Below are positions 35,839 through 48,200 of a stretch of DNA of 64,000 nt, piece after piece; position 1 is the first letter of the stretch; each line of letters starts with the position of its first letter. The stretch spans positions 48,915,469-48,979,468 of the forward strand of contig OZ020485.1 in the NCBI GenBank assembly GCA_963971405.1, in the 5' to 3' direction. Under the pieces are notes generated by a model that ran no database searches, had not been told where the DNA came from, and saw nothing but the letters and a program-made list of their open reading frames with translations. The translations under genes were made by a program, and so were the position numbers. This DNA comes from Psococerastis gibbosa (taxonomy: Eukaryota; Arthropoda; Insecta; Psocodea; Psocidae).

Positions 35839-35841
35839 TAA

Positions 35842-36240
35842 ACGGTTTTTCAAATTTCTATTTTCTATTACCACGTTGAAACTTGAAACACAAAGTCACA
35901 AACAAGATGGTTGACACTTGATAGTTGATTAGTTGAGGTGCCATTCATATTTCATTCAGATTTCAGCCCATCAATTTTCCGACTTATTATTGCAGGATTT
36001 ATTATAAATATGAACGTACTAATTAAGGAAGAATTAAGTGAGTAGTAACTAGTAATTAGTAATTTGTCTATGGTAGTAACCACAGTATGTTGTATTCTTG
36101 TAGGCCTAACTATAAAAACATTAAATTATAGTAGAATGAAACTCATTAGAAATGGAAGATAATAAAACTGACATTAAAGGAAAAATAAATTACGGGTGAT
36201 CTGAGTTCGGGAGGCAGGTAGGGGTGATGGTAGGGTGAGA
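35842..36240. other. No gene recognised
   Basis: Intergenic, AT-rich; nothing identified. Confidence 0.45.
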
Positions 36241-36620
36241 TACGGTACATCTTCATTTCCGATAGCCAACGGCCTTACCATGTTGATTCCATTAGAGCAG
36301 AGCATGTTTCAAACTGCGGCAACTTGGTAGTGTGCACAGCGTTGGCAGGGGAACATGGTGGGACATGATAACGCGCTTAGGCACTATAAATCGAGTCCTG
36401 GTCACCTCCGATTTAATCGTGTGACTTTACCATGTTCCCCAAGTGGTTCGGAATCCACTATAATCAGGAGGTCCACCCTGTTAGTCAACTCCCCTTTCCC
36501 CGAGGTGAAAGAGTCTGCCCTTAGGGTGCCTCAAGTTAACAAACAGACTCACTCCCCCCGCCAGGCTAACAGGGTTGCTTAAAGCAGAAATGCTGAATGC
36601 AGGCGTTAGAAACTAACTAA
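36240..36620 (+). mobile_element. SINE-like repeat family D, copy 2 (longest)
   Basis: Near-identical to copy 1 from 36326 on. It extends further upstream through AACTGCGGCAACTTGG, which is shared with the inverted copy at 55431-55790. It ends GCAGGCGTTAGAAAC followed by TAAC repeats. Confidence 0.7.
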
Positions 36621-36639
36621 CTAACTCATTTCCGACAAA

Positions 36640-37510
36640 ACTACAAGTCCTATGGAAAAATGTCAAATCGCAAAAAGGTAGATAATAAGAATATGTACAC
36701 CTTTAGTGATATCAATTTTTTCATATAACCTCAAATTTTATGGAAAAAAAATGCTAAAAACCAGGGTTTTGGTTTTTTAATTTTTACTTGCACAAAAAAA
36801 AAAAAAAACTTGAAAATTGGGGAAAATTTACTTTTTATGTTCTAAATGCACTAATTTTTTTGATTTAAAATATTAATTTTTTCCAACTAATTTTGACTAT
36901 ATATGGAAAAAGCACCCTAATTTTCAATCGAGAAATCTCACGTCAAAATGTCGATTTTAAAAAAAAAAAAGAGGCAGGCTTTTTGTTTGTTGAAATCTCT
37001 ACTTTCCGATGATATAAAGAACAATATACGCTACTGTGCAAAAAACGAAATCGAAAAATGATATCTTTAATATTTAAAATATAGTCTGTTCATCAACTAC
37101 TCTGTCGATTTTGATGAAATAACAAAAATCATACCTGGGGACTTTTTTCATTTGGGGCTAACTCATTTTTGGGCGGTTTTATTTTCAAAAATGGTCTAAA
37201 AAAATTATTTATCCAAAACGGCTCCAACGATTTCCTTTAAATTCACATATATTGTAGTCGATATTAATGTTCACTGGGTCGCTTGCCCCTTGATTGTTTG
37301 CTTCTGAAGAAATAGAAATAATCAAATTTTAATGAAAAAAAGACATACTAATTTTTTCTGCGGGGCCTTTCTATCGATGATTTCTAGCTTCAGGAATGTT
37401 TTAGGTGTTAAGAGGAAAAAACCGAAGAGGTTGCTATCCCTAAAAGATTTGGTTTTGTCCAAAAAAATCTTTTTAGAAGAAATTATGGAAAATTCACGCT
37501 CCAATACATT
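36640..37510 (-). mobile_element. Family B repeat, inverted diverged copy
   Basis: It reads as the reverse of family B: TTTGGGGCTAACTCATTTTT, GGGTCGCTTGCCCCTTGAT and TTTCTATCGATGATTTCTA all match the complement of other copies. Its remaining end appears at 38040-38135, so one element was probably split by about 520 bp containing a SINE. Confidence 0.65.
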
Positions 37511-37814
37511 ATAACTATGATCTAATGTAGCCTATTGCTTTGCCCGTTCTAGAATATGCAATCCCATCGATCAATTCCGTTCTTTGGGATAGAGGCGATA
37601 TCCAATGCCGTAGCCAGAGGGGGTCCACCCCCCCCCCCCCCAACCCCCCACCGAAATGTTTGCAGCGTACACTAGATAGAATGAAGTTTTAGGAGTTTTA
37701 CATATAGATATTTACGTTACCTCACATCCGGTGACTTCAGTTGGACTCCCCTCCCTGAAAAACGTCTGGTTGCTGCCATGGGGATATAGAGGGATCCGAA
37801 ATTTAACCATAAGA

Positions 37815-38015
37815 GAATTACAGTAATTGTCAGGACATGTAGAGTAGTGGAACGGACTCCAACTTCCACCCGAAAGGTTGTTGGTTCGAGTCCCACACTT
37901 GCTATATTTTCTGGCCATGCTTCGGAGGGCTTGTAAAGCAGGCGGTCCCGAGCTTTCCTAGTTGAGTGTAAGAGAGGGCTTATAGCCCTAACCCCGCTAG
38001 GTTGGCTTAGTAATA
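37815..38015 (+). mobile_element. tRNA-derived SINE (family S, copy 5, best preserved)
   Basis: It begins GTCAGGACATGTAGAGTAGT (A-box region). The B box GGTTCGAGTCCC is about 50 bp downstream. Then follow the body CATGCTTCGGAGGGCTTG and a tail ending TTAGTAATAGAACAAAAAAG. Confidence 0.8.
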
Positions 38016-38039
38016 GAACAAAAAAGTCGATATATATTT

Positions 38040-38135
38040 ATTTACCATGAAATTTAATAAGAAATTACTCATTATTATCTATCTACCAATTGAAAATTGG
38101 AAAGCATTTTCGGGTAAACTCGTACCAATTCTAAA
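38040..38135 (-). mobile_element. Family B terminal fragment, inverted
   Basis: The reverse complement of the family B start (AAATTGGAAAGC, then TTCGGGTAAACTCG), directly upstream of the zinc-finger exon. Confidence 0.65.
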
Positions 38136-38159
38136 TAAATAAATGTATTGTTCTTACAG

Positions 38160-40095
<1,936 letters not shown>

Positions 40096-40230
40096 AGCCC
40101 CCCCCCCCAAGGGGGGGGGCGAAAAGTTAAGTTCGTGCCCAGGGGAGTGGTCCAAGGGGTCCAGACCCCCTCCGAAATAGATGGGCTGTACACTGAATTG
40201 AAAGGACCTTCGTTAATAAAATACGTATAA

Positions 40231-40625
40231 AAGAACCGGTCCGAGTTTACTCAAACATGCTTTCCAATTTATTAGCATTAGTAGATAGAGAAAATGAGTA
40301 ATTTCATGGTAAATAAATTTCCTATGGTTAGATTTCCGATAGCTCGGGGGGGGGGGGGGTGTCCACCTGACGTCACTGGAGGTGAGATAAATTCTAGGTA
40401 GGTCAGACCAACACATTACCACACAGCAATAATGGCAGGACACGCAATGCATTTGAGCGCGAATTTTCTATAATTTTTTCAAAAAATAATTTTTTTTGCA
40501 AAATTTCATCAATATTGACCGAGTAGTTTGCCCGGAAGTCGATTTACAAACAGACATTTCGTAAAAACCACTTTTTTGGGTTCCTGGGACCTCAAAACGT
40601 GTAAATCCGTTGAAATCTCGGAATC
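40231..40625 (+). mobile_element. Family B repeat, copy B4 (internally deleted)
   Basis: The left half has a G-run and TGACGTCA at 40368-40375. It then jumps from the TTTTTTCAAAAAATAATTTTT region directly to the CATCAATATTGACCGAGTAG region, ending at AAATCTCGGAATCG. The middle and the right terminus are missing. Confidence 0.7.
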
Positions 40626-40859
40626 GTTGTTGGGCTTTGGTCTCACATCTCAGTTACAGTTACACTCCTCCAGTCATCTCGGTTTGATACAACACTCCAC
40701 CATCTGCAGGCCTGTATGGACTCATACCTGGCCTTGGGGTAGTTGCTTGGAAGCATGTGATATTGTGGTTATTATTATTATTTTTTTTTTTTTTTAAGGT
40801 TAACCTGCTTTTGTTTTGATACCCAGAAATTCCTACTTGGTGGGGCCAATCTTCATACT

Positions 40860-40954
40860 TATCTTATGGAGAGAGGTGCAGTTCAGTTTTTAGTTTTCGC
40901 AAATAGCTGCCCTGTTGTAGCCTGTAGGAAAACTGCACCTCTTTCCATAAGATA
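40860..40954. repeat. Short palindrome
   Basis: Arms of 24 bp: TATCTTATGGAGAGAGGTGC.. (40860-40883) pairs with ..GCACCTCTTTCCATAAGATA (40931-40954) with one mismatch. The spacer is 47 bp. Confidence 0.8.
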
Positions 40955-41055
40955 ATCAAGTTTGGAAATGCACCGTGCCAACTGCTAGGTAGAGGGCCCT
41001 TCTTTTGGGTCGGATTAGTAGGCTCACCCAGAACAGATAAATCAGTATTTTAATT

Positions 41056-41251
41056 GACGAAGCAGTAGAATCCGGCATGCTACTAGGCCGTGGTCATGCT
41101 GAGAGCGTAATGTAAATAGGCTTCTTCCAAATATTTCGCCAGTATCTGCGGCCGAACTCTTCAGTGGAACTGCGTAGACTTCTAAGATTGTACTTATATC
41201 TCGGAGGTTCATCTCCCACTGTCTATCATCCCGGATTCTATTGCTTCGTCA
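41056..41251. mobile_element. Palindrome-ended element P, copy 1 (Penelope-related motif)
   Basis: Ends TGACGAAGCAGTAGAATCCG / CGGATTCTATTGCTTCGTCA. On the minus strand, 41127-41164 reads CTGAAGAGTTC..., then ..GGCGAAATATTTGG, a CTGANGA...GAAA arrangement like that near Penelope-like element ends. Two related copies are at 43131-43307 and 48425-48695. Confidence 0.6.
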
Positions 41252-41510
41252 CTTAACTCCGGCCGTGAAAGTCTGTAATAATATATTCACTATTTTATAT
41301 TTGGCGGTATTTCTATTGCCACGACAAAACGTGTCAGGTAATGTATTCATATTTCATTTTAAAAATAAACTCTGTGGTGGCAGTACATTAGAGTTCAGAC
41401 ATCTTTGTTTACATCAAAAACGTCAAATTTATTATTTTAATCAGTACATGTTTCTTTCAGCGAAATGAGTGATGTCTAACAAATCATACATCAGGTAGCC
41501 AATACCCAAT

Positions 41511-42255
41511 ATGTCTTTCGCCAACATCACATGGAGCTGGGTAGAAATGTGTGGTCCCGGGGGCCTTGTCGTTTGGTCCCCCACAAAACACGATATTGGT
41601 GCCTGTTTTCAACAAATCTTTCTACAAATACCTGTTTTGTGCATTTTCGCTATAGTCTCTGCATACTACTATGGTGCCCGATCTTCCAATAGAAATTCCC
41701 AACCGCATCGCAAGTGGGTTTTACGTGCAAGAGTGCTATTGAGCTCCTTAATTGCATTAACGCCTTTATGTAGAACAATAGTGGGGCTATCAGGTCCAAA
41801 TTCCATGTTTCGCGACGTCGATTATTTTACTTCTGCAGTGGAAATTGTAGCCTGGATTGTACACACTGGATATGTTCATTCTTTAACCAACAGACGAAAT
41901 ATCCACGGACCTGTGTTAGTTCGTGTGCTATGGACGCTAACCGCTGTGCTTTCAATTTTAAACTTACGGTCCCTTGTAATCATTCAGCGGGATCTGCCTA
42001 ATACAATTTTGCTGGGATTTGCAATTGTTGTAGTTCTTTTACAAGTGTTTTACGGATTAACGTTTTTTACATTTTGCTGTCGGGCGAGACAAAATGATCG
42101 TCATGCACAGTTTACTGAAAGGTCGTCCTTATTGGGCTCATATTATCATGGGTTCCGGGAAGATTTGGACTCGGAGTATCTTGGAGTCGGACTGAATTGG
42201 GATAATGTCCCGTCGTGGTTGCTGTTCTATTGGGTCAAGCCGCTAATTAAAAAGG
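41511..42255 (+). CDS. ABCC10: ABCC10 exon 1 (TMD0)
   Basis: Residues 1-248. It has several hydrophobic spans, then a polar linker and VPSWLLFYWVKPLIKKG, which leads into the first core membrane domain. Donor GTTTGT at 42256; the following in-frame read-through is intronic. Confidence 0.92.
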
Positions 42256-45200
42256 GTTTGTATATGATTTATTACATTAAAGAGCAAAATGGAGTATGGC
42301 ACTACCGGTTAGTTGTACTTTGTCGATTTTCACAGGACATATCGGTAGTATAAATTAAATTAAATAGAAGTTGCATTAGCAGAAATGCTCGGCTACGCTT
42401 CGATATATGCATGCCATGTTTATTTTAATGTGGCTTTCACATTAAAATAAAAATGTTTACACTCCTCCCTCACATTGTCTCTTAAAAATAATCTTGACTT
42501 GTAAGGCTGGTGACACACTATCCCTTCTCACCGTCCCGCTAAATGGGACAGGTTTGAAGGGATGGCATGAATGAATGGAGCCTAATAATGAGCGCGGTCA
42601 CACTGTTCCAGTGGCACCGTGCCGGCGATTATCGACCGGATAGTGCTGCGGCAGGGAATGTAACCGGACACGGAGCAAATAAATAAACATTCAGTTGAGT
42701 GAGGCAAGATAGCATTTCAACACATGTGACACTATAACTTGAGTAAGATTGATCGGATCAAGTCTATATACTACTAAAATCAGCAATTTTTAATCGGTCG
42801 TACCGGACAGTGTGTCCGCGTCGTGTCATCCCGCCAGAATGGATCCCTCTCAGCCGCATACGGAAAAAAGGGATAGTGTGTCGCCGACCTAAGTAACATT
42901 TTCATGACTTAATTATTTCCTTCGGTATTATAAGGTTGTATTGACCTCTATCTAATCCCCGGATTAGAGAGAGAGAGAGCGAAAGAAAATATGACATATG
43001 TGTGTATTTGTGGAGTTGTTATCAGCACAATAGCCAGATGTTCAATATTTGATATTTTAATTGTTGTCACACATGCGCTACAAGCGTGACCTAACATGGT
43101 CAATTCATCTGGCACGGTGACGGATTCAAATAACGAAGCAGTAGAATCCGGGTTGATAGGCCGTGGTCGTTCTGAAAACGTACTTGCAAAAGTTTCGTCA
43201 ACATCTGCGGTCGACATCTTTAGTAGAACTGCGTAGACTTCTAAGATTGTATCTCTGAGGCTCAGTTGCTGCTGAGCCTATCATCCCGCATTCTACTGCT
43301 TCGTCACATAACTTTGCCCGTGAAAGCCTTTGTAATTAGGCGCAGTTTCCACCGGCCTCTAAGTGCAAAATACACATACGGTGACGTGGTAGCAGACATT
43401 CAAGACTTAGGCGGGGTTTCCGACGACCTCTCGTTGCAGAATGCACATGACAATTTAAATGTGGTATCAAAGACCGGAACTATAAATTAATTTCTTTTGT
43501 AGAAATACAAGATATCAGAGTAAAGACTGAAAAGTCGACGCCTGAAAACACCTCAAGACAACAACAACAGCACATGACATTGACCGAAATTTGAATTTTT
43601 CTTTTTATAGAAATCTATTAAAATGTTTGTACTTATCATATCCCATGACGCCATTTTTTAATTTTAGTTTGTTTGTTTGTGATTATACTCATGTGATCAT
43701 GATCATTGATCAAATTTAACTATGGCATAGAGTAAAACAAAAATTTCCGTCAATGTCATTTGCATTCTGCAATGAGAGGTCGGTAGAAACCCCGCCTTTA
43801 TTAATGATATCTGCTAAAACGTCACCGTATGTGTATTTTGCACTTAGAGGTCGGTGGAAACCGCGCCTTAGATTGATCCAATGCACAATAACGAATTAAC
43901 CATGCCAGACTGAACTATAGCTGACAACATTAATCCTGGTATGTTACTTCTTCTTCTTATGGTGCACAACCACTAGGGGTTGGTTTGCAGCAGCATGCTC
44001 CGGATCCTCCATTCCGTTCTGTCCTCGGCCAGCCTCTTTAGGTCCCTGTACGTCGTGCAGTTGAAATCTCTGAGCAGCTGGTCCAAGTACTCAGCACGCG
44101 GGCGGCCTATCGCGACATAACCATACATATGCCCTTCCAAGATTGTGTGAAGTAATCCATCGTGGCGTAACGTGTGACCGATCCAATTGGCTCTCCGCTT
44201 AGCAATAGATGCCCCAATTTTTCTCTCTTCCCCTATGCGTTGCAGTACTTCCTCATTGGTTACCCGGTCCATCCACGTAATGTTTAACATTTTCCTATAG
44301 CACCACACTTCGAAGGCTTCAATTTGGCTCCGCATAGTTTCCGCTATGGTCCATGTTTCGCACCCATACATCATTATACTCCACACAAGAGACTTGAGGA
44401 GAGATTTTCTTGTGTCAAGGGTTATATTTCCAGACTGAAATATCTTCATCTTCTTATTCAATGCCAATCTCCCCAGGAATATCCGATTCTTTATTTCCTT
44501 GTTGCTTCGCCCATCTTCTGTTACTATTTTACGTTACTTTTACGTTACTATTACGAAAGCAGGTTAAATAAACACGGCCACTTAATAGAGCCGGTCAGGA
44601 CATGTAGAGTGATGATTCGATCTCCTACATTTACCCGAAAGGTTGTTGATTGTGGCTACATTTTCTGGCCATGCTTCGGAGGGCATGTATAGCAGGCGGT
44701 CCTGTGGCTTTCTAGTTGAGTGTAAGAGTGGGCTTTATAGACCTAACTGCGCTAGATTGGCATTTTAATGAGTCATTATTTATTTTATGTTATCTACGTA
44801 GTACGTGCAATTTGATAATTGGTTTCTATTTTTGCAGGGGAAGACAACAAAATAAGAACCTGTGATGACATATACGATCTGCCCAATGGCTGGGACTCCT
44901 CCAACCTGTGCACGTCTCTTCAGCAGGTCCTTCACAACAAGGAAGCCACCAACCGTCCGATCACTCTTTTCCGCGGTCTCCACAACTGCTTCGGCCTCGC
45001 CTTCTACTCTCTGGGCTTCCTCAAACTCTTCGCCGATTTGACTAATTTCGCGGGGCCGATTTTACTCAAAGAACTGGTCAATTTTATGGAAACAACCGAC
45101 GATGACTATTCCAAGGGCTATGTTTTAGCGTTTCTGCTGTTTCTCTCTACGCTTTTGGGGTCGCTTAGTAACGTGATTTTTACATTTCTAGTCTCTATGG

Positions 45201-48200
45201 TCGGTCTGCGCATGCGCGGAGCTGTGATTTCTGTTGTCTACCGCAAAGCCTTGCATCTGTCCTATTGGGCGATCAATAGTTTTACTGTGGGTGAAATTTT
45301 AAATTTTATGAGCACTGACACGGATCGGATTGTTAATTCGTGTCCGAGTTTCCATACTTTTTGGAGCATTCCTTTACAGGTAGGTGGAACATTAATTAAT
45401 TAATAAAAATAAACAACAAATTATAGATTATATACATTGTAGTATTGAATAAAGCATTGCCTTTATGCAATTAAGTAAGCTCACAGACCTGTTCGGTTAG
45501 ATAGTTGTGTAGTAGTGCTAACCTGTCTAGCAACACGAATCATGTCAATTTGAGCATAAGTAGAGGATTTGGCGATTACTGGACTTGTCGGAGCGGTTAA
45601 GACGACGCCCTGGTTAGGCGTAGATCGTGGCTTCGAATCCCGCCAAGCCCAGTTTTTTCTATATCCTCTAATTTCGGTTATAACAAATTATAGATACTCT
45701 AATACGATATTCCTTGTTATTAAAAGTGTCCGACGGTATCTCTGTAATTTGCAATGTCTTAGAGCTATTAATTTCATTGCATGTAGCTGTGCCATTTTAC
45801 CTTTTTCACAAATACGTTGGCCATGGCCGGGGTGGCGTCTATAGCAGTTTTGATACCCATAAAAAAAGAACCGGTCCGAGTTTACTCGAACATGCTTTCC
45901 AATTTATCAAAATTAGTAGATAGAGAAAATGAGTAATTTCATGGTAAATAATTTTCCTATGGTTAAATTTCCGATATCTCGGGGGGGTGTCCACCTGACG
46001 TCACTCGTCACTGGTGGTGAGGTAAATTCTAGATAGGTCAGACCAACACATTACCACACAGCAATACTGGCAGGGCACGCAATGCATTTCAGCGTGAATT
46101 TTCTATCATTTTTTCAAAAACATTTTTTTGTACAAAACCAAATACTTTTTTGGGAAAGCAACCTGTCCGGTTTCGTTACTAAATTTAACACCTAAAACAT
46201 ACCTGAAGGTAGAAATCATCGATAGAAAGGTGTTGCAGAAAAATTATTTTTTAGTCATTTTTCATTAAAATTTAGTCATTTTTATTTTTTTACCCCCAGA
46301 AGCAAACTATCAAGGGGCAAGCGACCCCCCGCATTTTATCAACATTAACAACAACTACAATATATGTGAATTTAAAAGAAATCGTTGGAACCGTTTTTGG
46401 GAAATAATTTTTTTAGACGTTTTTTTGAAGTTTTTTGAAAATAAAACCCCCCCAAATTGAGTTAGCCCAAAATAAAAAAAATGGTCCCGAGGTATGATTT
46501 TTGTGAACCTACATGCCGAATTTCATCAAAATCGACCGAGTAGTTTGCCCGGAAATCGACGCACAGACAGACAGACAGACATTTCGTAAAAACCACTTTT
46601 TTGGGTTCCTGGGACCTTAAAACACATAAATCCGTTGAAATCTCGGAATCGAAAATTTCGACCGTCACAAAGCTTTCCTTATACTACGTATAAATTGGAA
46701 AGCAATAATAACAATAATGCCTGGAGAATTTTTATGAGCCTAGGCATCCTTACAGTGGCCCATTGGTCCAATGTAAACGACTATGGATTTCGGACATTAT
46801 TTATATTGTTTCCACTTTGAATATTTGTTCATTGGTTAACTGGCATACGGCTGGTATGTGTACTCGATGTCAGTCTACACAGGCTACAAGCGATAATGGA
46901 CAAGCTGACACAAACTCACAATTGACGCTATGTAACAGGTTACAACATGACTTAAGAGTGTACAGCCTCTAGGAAATTGACAGCCCGAAATTTAATACTT
47001 TTTGTTTTTTATTTAATTAACTGAGCAAGTTATTAAAGATTTGGCTCATTTAAGTTATAGAAAACTACTTCATGCATCATATAATGAGGTATTTTTAATT
47101 TTCGAAATTGTAGTTTTTTCATAAACACGATAATAATTTATAAACAATACCTTTTCGCATAAAATCGTGTTTATGAAAAAACTACTAATTCGAAAATTAA
47201 AAAATACCTTATTATTATGATGCATGAAGTAGTCTTCTGCAACTTTCATGAGCCAAATCTTTACTAACTAGCTTAGTTAATGAAATAAAAAATAAAAGTA
47301 CTACATTTCGTGCTGCCAATTTCCTACGGGCTGTACACTTTTAACCTAGTACAGATTTGAGTCCCGTACATTGAAAACTATGCAGCGATATAGCTCTATA
47401 ATTTAAGATGTCTTAGAGCTCTTTAATTTCATTGCAGATAGCTGTGTCATTTTACCTTTTGTACAAACAAGTTGGCATCTCATTCCTAGCTGGGGTGGCG
47501 TTTACAGTAGTTTTGATACCCATTAACAAAATGATTGCCAACAAAATCGGCTCACTTAGCACCCGCATGATGGCAGCCAAAGACGAACGAGTGTCGGCCG
47601 TGTCAGAGGTTCTGCGGGGGGTTCGCGTGCTCAAATTACACGTCTGGGAGGAACATTTTCTCGACAAGGTACGTTTTTAAAAAAGTAGTACCAAGTATCA
47701 CGCTATGGACTGCATACGGCTCAGAACTCCACAAACTACTGAGCAAACTACAAGTTTTGGGAAAGGATTGACAATATGGAGAATCTATGAACCGCTGTAC
47801 TAAAACGGAGAATAGCGTATAGCATACAGCACCGAAATAGACGTAATACTCAATAGAGAAGAAATAGTCCGTTCTACGAAAGCGCAGCGTCTAAGATGGC
47901 TGGGTTCAAAAATGTCAGAGAACCGCATTTCGAACAAATTGGACAAAGCATGTAAGACGACTGCAGTGCAGTACTGGATGAATTAGAAACTCGAGTTGGA
48001 AATTCTTAGATAAGGGACCGTTGTTCTAGACCAGGGGTTCCCAAACTGTAGTCCATGGACCACCGGTGGTCCACAGTCATATATCAGGTGGACCAAGGGC
48101 TGAAGTAAAAAATAAGAAAATAAAACAGGTGAGTTATTGCAATTTGAAATAAAATACAGCAAGTCTTGGCACTGATCTACAAAATCCGCCCGAAACCAGT

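Noticed and set aside
31458..36582. Near-identical 74-75 codon frames at 31458-31682 and 36355-36582
   Set aside because: Similarity is due to SINE-like family D. Copies are not under coding constraint, and the inverted copy at 55431-55790 has no such frame.
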